Assembly (NCBI GenBank): GCA_030686995.1
Contig: CM060684.1
Coordinates: 10,355,897 to 10,419,896 of the forward strand
Direction of reading: 5' to 3'
Length of the DNA stretch: 64,000 nucleotides
Origin: Artemisia argyi
Lineage: Eukaryota > Streptophyta > Magnoliopsida > Asterales > Asteraceae
Every line of letters starts with the position of its first letter. The stretch's first letter is position 1. The notes beneath the pieces were generated by a model. It saw nothing but the letters and a program-made list of their open reading frames with translations. It was not told the origin of the DNA and searched no databases. The translations under genes and the position numbers were made by a program. This document shows, piece by piece, positions 10,865 to 21,563 of the stretch.

Positions 10865-13800
10865 TATAACATCCCGTAAAATTTTCCAACGATTAATACA
10901 TTATTATAACCATTTTTACCCATGACAATTTTTTTTATTTAATTGACAATCACAATATTTTTAACGGTACTCACACTATATTTAAAAGCCTATATATCAC
11001 AAGTGACTTAAAGCTTTTATATTTAGTAAATATACGTTTCATCAATCAACCAAACATGCTTTATATATTTACCGAGCTTACGGAAAACCTCCTACATACT
11101 CAACAATGTTATTTAACCTCGACCCGACACTCAAAATACCATACCATCGTCTCTTTCCCCTTTTGTATACTTAAGCTCACATCATAATAAATATTACCCA
11201 TGTGCTACTTGAATACAAACCAACCCCATTTACATGTATGCATATGTCAAGCTCTTTCCATACCAAGTTTCTGTAAGTCCTAGCCACTCTCACTCTTTTC
11301 CATTTATGACATTTTCTCATATTAATAAACTCAAAACAACACATAAGCAGTTAATATACCTTCTGTTTTGTTTCTGTTTTAACGAGACCAAACAAACACC
11401 CTCTTTATTTTTTTTGTAAATTAGTTCAAGCTAAAAGCTAATTAACGAGACCTTTGAATAAGCTAAACAACCAGTTAACATATTATATAAATGAACCATG
11501 TGTCGTTACAAGTTTGGAAACGTATCTGTTCTTTTCTGTCTTGTCGCTAAAACAGTCCCAAACACCCACTTTACGCCCTAGTTTTCTATCACTAGCCTAA
11601 GGTATTTAGCTTAACCAAACTACCTATGTGACCATCACCCAGGAAACTCCTAAACGCCCCCATAACATGGCTCTAACAACTTGGTTTGACTAGTTTAAGC
11701 GGACCTCTTTTCTGGTCGCAACTCACTAAACCAAACTGAGCCCCTTTCTCCTTCTTACTTATTCCTCTTGGTCGACTAGGCAAGATCAAGTGAACCACCA
11801 ACATATAAGATAACAGCTCGTTGTTCACACCTTCACCCTCCCTCATTGTTACTACCTCAAGTGTAACCTTAGGAAACCCATATGCAACTCTTACACCAGC
11901 CACCCTTGATCCCCAATCATCACAAAACATCGTGTCAGCTGTCAGGAATAATCTCACATGTTCTTTGCATATTTTCTCACTCAAGAGTCTCGATTCGGCA
12001 TGGAGGGTGGTGACATATATTCGTTCCTATCTCTTGTGATCTCAGCTTGCTATCATCTTCTCAAAACCCACTATATATAAATACCTGTAAGCTCAGTTGG
12101 TAACGCAACACGAAACAGATCCCTCTTGCTTACCTACTGTTGCATACAATTCAAAAACAAACCCAACAACTCATTTCTTTACTGGCGTTAGAAGAAGAAG
12201 GCTCCATGCATGTCGACATTTAAAACTCACTACAACTCACATAAAATCATAGTTTCTGTCGAAGCCAGGTTGTAACTTGGAACTAATTTTGGTTCGTGGG
12301 TGAGCCCTTAATCAAGCCTTACACCATCGTCTTTCCACACCTCAACTCTCACTAAACCAAACTCAAACATAAAATGTTATTCTTGTTGTTCCTGTCGTGA
12401 AAAGAAAGAGAAGAAAGGAGCAGAAGTTAGGCTATTATTCTTCCTGGTTCTAAATACATCTTTGGTTGCTACACGAAACGGAGTAGAATGCTAGGAGGCT
12501 TGGTGACAATCTTGATTTCACTTTGATCCTCGTCCACGTCCCCTACGAGTTCCTCGCCACCAAGTTGTGGTGTAGTAAGTTCCCAAGCTCACTCCTCTTC
12601 ACATAAATATTTTGGTCGCGTATTGGTTTCATGCGTGACCCTTTTCATTTCACTTTAAGCATTCATAACTCACTTTGAAAACACTATTACAAATATATCT
12701 TTGGTCATTGTGTGGAAAAGCAACGTGGTAACTCAGCTAATAAGCTAAATGTAAAATGCATAATGAGATTTGAAACATGTTATAATCAATTAAAAACACA
12801 CCAAGACTCATACATGCAAACCTTTTGAAATCAGATTTATAATGGTTAAAAGAGACTCGTGTGGCACTATCTTTTACCAACTTAAGCCTTGACAAGCTTG
12901 TTCTCATCTTCACCATATTCAATCTACATGAAACATACGAGTTATATACGAATCGGGTCAAAACTTTCAAACCTAAAATGACTTGTGAAAACACTAATGA
13001 AAAGTAAAACCAAAGTTTGGCTCTAACAGACTTGTACTACTCGACTCACATTATATAAGGTGGCTCGAATAACTCATCTTTCAAATTGTATAACTTATTT
13101 TCGAAACATAAGCTTAACCCTTTTAAAAACGTCACATGAAACTAGCTTAATAACTATGGACACATTTGAAGTCAAGTTATATAAATGAGTCGATATTCAT
13201 TTAAAGCTTATTTTGGTCTCCAAGTAAATAACCCAACTGCTATTTAAAGATTTAGAGGAAACACAAAAACTCATTTCGAAACACATATATACGCATCAAT
13301 GCATACAGGAAACTAAGAAAATATAACACAAGATCATAAGACTTTATAAGTTTTAAACCCTTATAATATTGTTACAATTTCAGTCCCTCAAGTATTATAC
13401 ATGACATTTTCCACCCAAAACTTCTATAAGTTGTAAACATGTTTATTTTAGAATAAGTATGTGATTATTTAACTACTTTAGGTTAAATGAGTCACGATAG
13501 TATAACTTTAGGGTTTACATAGAAACTTAATCACGCTTGACAAATTAATATTTTATGACTATATCATAGTAACATATAACGAGACCTACATTTTTTTAGA
13601 CGATAATGAAGTGTTAAATACGAATAACTATATATTTCTGAATATATATAATTTATAACGTAAATTATATGACTTGACGATATTATCGGTTAACTTGAAT
13701 ACACATTAAATAATGATTATTCCTATAATAAAACTCATCGGTTCACTTAACCTGACGTAAACTTGCAATTACTATAATTTATCATTTATCAACTTTTGAT

Positions 13801-15134
13801 ACATATCATTGATTCATGACGAGAAATATAAATAATAAACGATACTTATACATAAAGACAAGTTATATTGTATATAACTTGCTCCTGAACTATTAAGCGT
13901 TTTGCCACGCAAGCCACCTCTGCCACAAGTCATTTTGTCATCGAACACTATTCAAATCACGATTCTCGATAACTCGAACTTATCTCGGACTCCCATATCA
14001 TTCAGGTTATCTCTTGAAGTCATTTCCATTCTACCTCTGACTTTACGTTATCTATGCCTATCATAACTCTCAGTTGAGTCATAGCCCCTACTCTTACTTG
14101 TTTTATAATGATTTATAAACGTTTTTGGGGGAGATACATGCTTAACTACTGTTTTTACTTTTACAAGTATTCATTAACTAAATACATGACTGTATTTCAT
14201 ATAAACGTTACTGGTTTACACATTTTTATATCTCATAAGGAAATACCTGCTATAGACATGATTACAAGCGATTTTCCAACGATATGCTATATTTGATCTC
14301 TATTGCCTAAGTACCTATTACCAAAAGTCCCTCGATCATGCGCCTTAATCACTTGAAGGGTGAACGTAAATAATTGTGAATAGATCTATTAGGGATTGAT
14401 AATCCCCATTTGGTCGCTAAAGGAAAGCCACCAAATGCACTTTATTTGATTCCATAGGTTACTGGTAAATACCTATCTTGAGGGCCACTGTTTTACATCA
14501 TTATTATGGATAATTTTGATGCCTGTTAATCGTTGAGTGTCATGAGCTTAGGGCAAGAGAATAGTAATAATATAGCACTACAATGACTGATGTTAAGGGC
14601 GTACAATGTTGTAGCCCTCTGTTTGATTAAACTACGAGATTGTGCTCACTATATAGCAGGAAAAACTATTAATAATTGAACAACTATTTTGGGGTTGGCC
14701 CGGTGAAGGGCAAACCAACGGATTGATTTGTATTGAATTGATAAGGAAATCACTCATTTTCTAATTAACGATTTAAACTATAAACTCTATGAACTCACCA
14801 ACCTTTGTGTTGACACTTTTAGCATGTGTTTATCTCAGGTAACTAAACAAGAAGGAACTTGAAAGCACGAAGTGGGCTTGTAACCCGGCATGGGCTTAAA
14901 TAAATGTTTTGACACATTTCAAATAAACATGTTGTTTAAATTACGAAACATCTTGATGTCTCGAATATTTGGTATTTTCAATGAATTAAACTTTAAAGCG
15001 TCATTTTTGTGTCGTTTTCTGTGATTGTGATAAAGATCCTCGAAGTAACACCCAAAAAGTCTTCCGCTGACATTTTAAGTCTTCCGCTGACATCTTAAGT
15101 CTTCCGCTGACATGATGATTTTGGGGGTGTTACA
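10865..15134 (+). repeat. 5' LTR of element D
   Basis: 4270-bp LTR, near-identical to 16680-20928. Near its end it carries three copies of a 17-bp unit (AAGTCTTCCGCTGACAT, 15058-15113). ORFs in it (11234-11419, 11673-11984, 12737-12994, 14108-14296) recur in the other LTR simply because the DNA is duplicated; they carry no known motif. Confidence 0.9.
15058..15113 (+). repeat. Three-copy 17-bp minisatellite at the D LTR end
   Basis: AAGTCTTCCGCTGACAT occurs three times here at about 20-bp spacing. The sister LTR has two copies (20872-20905). The copy number changed in one LTR after or during insertion. Confidence 0.9.
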
Positions 15135-15136
15135 GA

Positions 15137-15149
15137 TTGGCATAAGAGC
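15137..15149 (+). promoter_or_regulatory. Primer-binding site of element D (initiator tRNA-Met type, degenerate)
   Basis: TTGGCATAAGAGC lies two bases after the LTR end and differs at two positions from the usual plant retrotransposon site TTGGTATCAGAGC. Confidence 0.6.
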
Positions 15150-15621
15150 TACAGTTATAGAGAACCAAGTGTTTTGAACATTGGACTATAAATACACGTT
15201 TAAAATGGACCACTTTTACAAAATACCACCTTATGCCCTCCGTGCCTACGCGTTTCCAACATCTGGTAGAGACATTACTTTTACATGATTTCTTATATAT
15301 GTTAACATGTTATGATTATGCTAATGACTTATACTTACTAGTCGGGATTATTACAAATACCGTGTCTTCATATTTCCGTCCGCCAGACTATTATGTGACT
15401 TTTAAATAGTTTATGCTACAACTACACTCTAGTATATTAATATATAAATATATATATATATGCACCCCCAACTATTTTGAGTACTATACCAATCCTCATT
15501 AATTACCACGCTCTCATCTTTATAGATGCGTATGACATACTCTTTTTGTACTCTCGGAAAATCTGCGCACTACCTCGTCGATCAGTATGGATGTTGAGTC
15601 AAAAATTCTTAAGTAGGATGA

Positions 15622-15683
15622 TTTACAACGTCTTTATTTGAATGGATTGGGACGCCTTTCCATTGAAATAAAGAAATTGTAAA
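15622..15683 (+). other. Predicted stem-loop 1 in the D internal region
   Basis: Nested complementary segments: TTTACAA pairs with TTGTAAA, CTTTATTT with AAATAAAG, and ATGGA with TCCAT, leaving a loop with TTGGGACGC. Found by reading; no folding energy was computed. Confidence 0.7.
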
Positions 15684-15708
15684 CCGCCGAACCATAAGTT
15701 TATACTTC

Positions 15709-15748
15709 GTTATTTACATCGTTTGGGACGCTTCTCTATGTAAATAAC
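15709..15748 (+). other. Predicted stem-loop 2 in the D internal region
   Basis: GTTATTTACAT pairs with ATGTAAATAAC around a loop that again contains TTTGGGACGC. It lies 25 bp after stem-loop 1. Confidence 0.7.
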
Positions 15749-16679
15749 AAATTATAAATAAGTGGGCTTAATTGTATCTTAAATGGCATGCGTATGAAAT
15801 CAAAGATCACTAAAGTTCATAAAACACTAAAACTTCAGCCAAAGACTCACAATTTTCTTCTGCGTAAGCCTAAGTCTAAGGCATTACGGCACAACCACAT
15901 TTCTTCGATCATGTGCTTACTTTACATTCTGGCGATTTATGAAACCTTTTCACGACATTGTATGTGATTACAATGGTCTCTCGTACTTCTCTGGCATTAT
16001 GAGTGATATAGTGATCTCCGAACCTTTCACAACTTTACCTAAAATCCATCAAAATCTATAAATTCCTCTAATAGAAATTCAAGATATGGGATTGCTAAGG
16101 AACAAACAGATTCATCATCTACAAAAGCTTGGAACCAAATATCGTGTTGTCACTTAAAACTTTACTTAACAAGTTTCTTTTTACAAAAGCTGAAGTTCAA
16201 CAACTTTCTCTACATTCATCAAGTTCTCATCCGAAACCCTCATTGTTAAAAGTTAGTAACTAGCAAACACTATGTTTAACGGGTAGGTTACCCCACAGAT
16301 TTTTTAACTTTCACGAAACAAGATATTGTGAACCATGTTTATTTTCAAAACATGTTAAAATAAAAATCCTCATTCAAAATGGAATTGTTTTCTTAAGCCA
16401 AATTAATCAAAAGGAATTGAACATAAGACAACGTAAGTAGTTAGAACTACTCAACAATTAAGACTATGAGAACTGCCATCACCAAGGAAAAAACTAATGT
16501 AGTAGTAGATACGTTAAGCTCGAAAAAAAAATAAAAAAATAAATAATAATAATAATAAAATTTTAAACCGCTCAGGGATTAGATCGTTAGGAATGACTAT
16601 TTGTTCACCCTCTCCACTCACCTTTACAGCTACCTTATCTTAGAATCCCGGGACGGGATTCCGTTTAACGGGTAGGTAA

Positions 16680-19600
16680 TTTAACATCCCGTAAAATTTT
16701 CCTACGATTAATACATTATTATAACCATTTTTACCCATGACAATTTTTTTTTATTTAATTGACAATCACAATATTTTTAACGGTACTCACACTATATTTA
16801 AAAGCCTATATATCACAAGTGACTTAAAGCTTTTATATTTAGTAAATATACGTTTCATCAATCAACCAAACATGCTTTATATATTTACCGAGCTTACGGA
16901 AAACCTCCTACATACTCAACAATGTTATTTAACCTCGACCCGACACTCAAAATACCATACCATCGTCTCTTTCCCCTTTTGTATACTTAAGCTCACATCA
17001 TAATAAATATTACCCATGTGCTACTTGAATACAAACCAACCCCATTTACATGTATGCATATGTCAAGCTCTTTCCATACCAAGTTTCTGTAAGTCCTAGC
17101 CACTCTCACTCTTTTCCATTTATGACATTTTCTCATATTAATAAACTCAAAACAACACATAAGCAGTTAATATACCTTCTGTTTTGTTTCTGTTTTAACG
17201 AGACCAAACAAACACCCTCTTTATTTTTTTTGTAAATTAGTTCAAGCTAAAAGCTAATTAACGAGACCTTTGAATAAGCTAAACAACCAGTTAACATATT
17301 ATATAAATGAACCATGTGTCGTTACAAGTTTGGAAACGTATCTGTTCTTTTCTGTCTTGTCGCTAAAACAGTCCCAAACACCCACTTTACGCCCTAGTTT
17401 TCTATCACTAGCCTAAGGTATTTAGCTTAACCAAACTACCTATGTGACCATCACCCAGGAAACTCCTAAACGCCCCCATAACATGGCTCTAACAACTTGG
17501 TTTGACTAGTTTAAACGGACCTCTTTTCTAGTCGCAACTCACTAAACCAAACTGAGCCCCTTTCTCCTTCTTACTTATTCCTCTTGGTCGACTAAGCAAG
17601 ATCAAGTGAACCACCAACATATAAGATAACAGCTCGTTGTTCACACCTTCACCCTCCATCATTGTTACTACCTCAAGTGTAACCTTAGGAAACCCATATG
17701 CAACTCTTACACCAGCCACCCTTGATCCCCAATCATCACAAAACATCGTGTCAGCTGTCAGGAATAATCTCACAGGTTCTTTGCATATTTTCTCACTCAA
17801 GAGTCTCGATTCGGCATGGAGGGTGGTGAGATATATTCGTTCCTATCTCTTGTGATCTCAGCTTGGTATCATCTTCTCAAAACCCACTATATAAATACCT
17901 GTAAGCTCAGTTGGTAACGCAACACAAAACAGATCCCTCTTGCTTACCTACTGTTGCATACAATTCAAAAACAAACCCAACAACTCATTTCTTTAATGGC
18001 GTGAGAAGAAGAAGGCTCCATACATGTCGACATTTAAAACTCACTACAACTCACATAAAATCATAGTTTCTGTCGAAGCCAGGTTGTAACTTGGAACTAA
18101 TTTTGGTTCGTGGGTGAGCCCTTAACCAAGCCTTACACCATCGTATTTCCACACCTCAACTCTCACTAAACCAAACTCAAACATAAAATGTTATTCTTGT
18201 TGTTCCTGTCGTGAAAAGAAAGAGAAGAAAGGAGCAGAAGTTAGGCTATTATTCTTCCTGGTTCTAAATACATCTTTGGTTGCTACACGAAACGGAGTAG
18301 AATGCTAGGAGGCTTGGTGACAATCTTGATTTCACTTTGATCCTCGTCCACGTCCCCTACGAGTTCCTCGCCACCAAGTTGTGGTGTAGTAAGTTCCCAA
18401 GCTCACTCCTCTTCACATAAATATTTTGGTCGCGTATTGGTTTCATGCGTGACCCTTTTCATTTCACTTTAAGCATTCATAACTCACTTTGAAAACACTA
18501 TTACAAATATATCTTTGGTCATTGTGTGGCAAAGCAACGTGGTAACTCAGCTAATAAGCTAAATGTAAAATGCATAATGAGATTTGAAACATGTTATAAT
18601 CAATTAAAAACACACCAAGACTCATACATGCAAACCTTTTGAAATCAGATTTATAATGGTTAAAAGAGACTCGTGTGGCACTATCTTTTACCAACTTAAG
18701 CCTTGAGAAGCTTGTTCTCATCTTCACCATATTCAATCTACATGAAACATACGAGTTATATACGAATCGGGTCAAAACTTTCAAACCTAAAATGACTTGT
18801 GGAAACACTAATGAAAAGTAAAACCAAAGTTTGGCTCTAACAGACTTGTACTACTCGACTCACATTATATAAGGTGGCTCGAATAAGTCATCTTTCAAAT
18901 TGTATAACTTATTTTCGAAACATAAGCTTAACCCTTTTAAAAACGTCACATGAAACTAGCTTAATAACTATGGACACATTTGAAGTCAAGTTATATAAAT
19001 GAGTCGATATTCATTTAAAGCTTATTTTGGTCTCCAAGTAAATAACCCAACTGCTATTTAAAGATTTAGAGGAAACACAAAAACTCATTTCGAAACACAT
19101 ATATACGCATCAATGCATACAGGAAACTAAGAAAATATAACACAAGATCATAAGACTTTATAAGTTTTAAACCCTTATAATATTGTTACAATTTCAGTCC
19201 CTCAAGTATTATACATGACATTTTCCACCCAAAACTTCTATAAGTTGTAAACATGTTTATTTTAGAATAAGTATGTGATTATTTAACTACTTTAGGTTAA
19301 ATGAGTCACGATAGTATAACTTTAGGGTTTACATAGAAACTTAATCACGCTTGACAAATTAATATTTTATGACTATATCATAGTAACATATAACGAGACC
19401 TACATTTTTTTAGACGATAATGAAGTGTTAAATACGAATAACTATATATTTCTGAATATATATAATTTATAACGTAAATTATATGACTTGACGATATTAT
19501 CGGTTAACTTGAATACACATTAAATAATGATTATTCCTATAATAAAACTCATCGGTTCACTTAACCTGACGTAAACTTGCAATTACTATAATTTATCATT

Positions 19601-20928
19601 TATCAACTTTTGATACATATCATTGATTCATGACGAGAAATATAAATAATAAACGATACTTATACATAAAGACAAGTTATATTGTATATAACTTGCTCCT
19701 GAACTATTAAGCGTTTTGCCACGCAAGCCACCTCTGCCACAAGTCATTTTGTCATCGAACACTATTCAAATCACGATTCTCGATAAGTCGAACTTATCTC
19801 GGACTCCCATATCATTCAGGTTATCTCTTGAAGTCATTTCCATTCTACCTCTGACTTTACGTTATCTATGCCTATCATAACTCTCAGGTGAGTCATAGCC
19901 CCTACTCTTACTTGTTTTATAATGATTTATAAACGTTTTTGGGGGAGATACATGCTTAACTACTGTTTTTACTTTTACAAGTATTCATTAACTAAATACA
20001 TGACTGTATTTCATATAAACGTTACTGGTTTACACATTTTTATATCTCATAAGGAAATACCTGCTATAGACATGATTACAAGCGATTTTCCAACGATATG
20101 CTGTATTTGATCTCTATTGCCTAAGTACCTATTACTAAAAGTCCCTCGATCATGCGCCTTAATCACTTGTAGGGTGAACGTAAATAATTGTGAATAGATC
20201 TATTAGGGATTGACAATCCCCATTTGGTCGCTAGAGGAAAGCCACCAAATGCACTTTATTTGATTCCATAGGTTACTGGTAAATACCTATCTTAAGGGCC
20301 ACTGTTTTACATCATTATTATGGATAATTTTGATGCCTGTTAATCGTTGAGTGTCATGAGCTTAGGGCAAGAGAACAGTAATAATATAGCACTACAATGA
20401 CTGATGTTAAGGGCATACGATGTTGTAGCCCTCTGTTTGATTAAACTACGAGATTGTGCTCACTATATAGCAGGAAAAACTATTAATAATTGAACTACTA
20501 TTTTGGTGTTGGCCCGGTGAAGGGCAAACCAACGGATTGATTTGTATTGAATTGATAAGGAAATCACTCATTTTCTAATTAACGATTTAAACTATAAACT
20601 CTATGAACTCACCAACCTTTGTGTTGACACTTTTAGCATGTGTTTATCTCAGGTAACTAAACAAGAAGGAACTTGAAGGCACGGAGTGGGCTTGTAACCC
20701 GGCATGGGCTTAAATAAACGTTTTGACACATTTCAAATAAACATGTTGTTTAAATTACGAAACATCTTGATGTCTCGAATATTTGGTATTTTCAATGAAT
20801 TAAACTTTAAAGCGTCATTTTTGTGTCGTTTTCTATGATTGTGATAAAGATCCTCGAAGTAACACCCAAAAAGTCTTCCGCTGACATCTTAAGTCTTCCG
20901 CTGACGTGATGATTTTGGGGGTGTTACA
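16680..20928 (+). repeat. 3' LTR of element D
   Basis: 4249-bp LTR matching 10865-15134 with few substitutions. It has two rather than three of the 17-bp units. The terminal gtgttaca ends at 20928 and is followed by the TSD copy ggaca (20929-20933). Confidence 0.9.
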
Positions 20929-20933
20929 GGACA

Positions 20934-21535
20934 TCCTGACTCAAATAGTGGTTGTGTAGGATTCTGCTGCTAGTATTGGTTTCCACTGATAGTGGATCCT
21001 GCTGCTAGCATCAGGATTCTGCTGATAGCAATTCTGCTGCTAACAGTATGACTCTGCTGCTAAGCAGTGATTCTGCTGCTAGTGATAAGTGGATTCTGCT
21101 GATGGTTATGTAACTGATTTGACCTATTCAAATGGCAGTTACATCTACATTTCTGACCTCGTTTAACTGATCAAGTAACCACTATTTTAGGCTATAATGG
21201 GGATAATTATGTGGAGATTAATGGGCCGATTAATTCTCATAATTCCATTTGACTAGCCATGAGTATCTTCCTATAAATAGGAAATCATATTATGCATGAA
21301 GTAATACACAGAAAACATATAACACTTATACACTAAGGGTTATTGATTTGTGCCTAAATCACAAACAACATTTGGTCTTATCCCAAGTAGATATTCGTGA
21401 TACCCAGGCATTAGGGTCGAATAGTTTACTTTGGAAAGTGATAACACGATTCCAAGTGATATCCGGTAACCTTAATTGGTACGTAGCTAGGTCTTTGATT
21501 ATCTTAATCCTGTTATGGGCTCATAACCCCCAACA
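20934..21535 (+). repeat. Copia B 5' LTR, second part
   Basis: Continues the LTR interrupted at 10864; ends cataacccccaaca at 21535. U3 has a run of imperfect repeats of GATTCTGCTGCTAG type (20955-21105). A TATA box (TATAAATA, 21272-21279) precedes the likely transcription start. The 3' LTR copy lacks one repeat unit. Confidence 0.95.
21272..21279 (+). promoter_or_regulatory. TATA box in the Copia B 5' LTR
   Basis: TATAAATA inside the conserved cctataaatagg. The same box is at 48783-48790 in the 3' LTR and, inverted, at 49278-49285 in the Copia A LTR. Confidence 0.7.
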
Positions 21536-21563
21536 ATCAAAGTAAACTATTTGGTGATAATCA

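Larger units (their letters stand above)
15135..16679 (+). other. Internal region of element D, non-coding with stem-loops
   Basis: 1545 bp between the D LTRs. It starts with a degenerate primer site, holds two adjacent hairpins (15622-15683, 15709-15748), and ends with an A/T-rich microsatellite (16524-16559) and a gttaacgggtaggt-like sequence also seen at 16275. Frames are closed by many stops. I see no gag or pol remnant. Confidence 0.75.
10865..20928 (+). mobile_element. Element D: giant-LTR non-autonomous gypsy-type element
   Basis: A 10.06-kb insertion in the Copia B 5' LTR. The LTRs are 10865-15134 (4270 bp) and 16680-20928 (4249 bp), around only 1545 bp of internal sequence. The TSD is gaaca on the left and ggaca on the right (one change). 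Plus orientation is supported by a degenerate initiator-Met primer site after the left LTR. The LTRs end in gggggtgttaca. Their starts read tataacatccc and tttaacatccc, so the expected TG has changed in both. No retroviral domain was found in any frame. Most likely a large retrotransposon derivative dependent on a gypsy partner. Confidence 0.85.

Noticed and set aside
11234..14296. Pairs of small ORFs repeated about 5.8 kb apart (for example 11821-12039 and 17637-17855)
   Set aside because: They recur only because they lie in the two LTRs of element D; no codon-level conservation or known domain.
21518..21535. LTR end gggctcataaccc resembling the initiator tRNA-Met anticodon arm
   Set aside because: It is in sense orientation and inside the LTR, so it cannot act as a primer site; probably chance.
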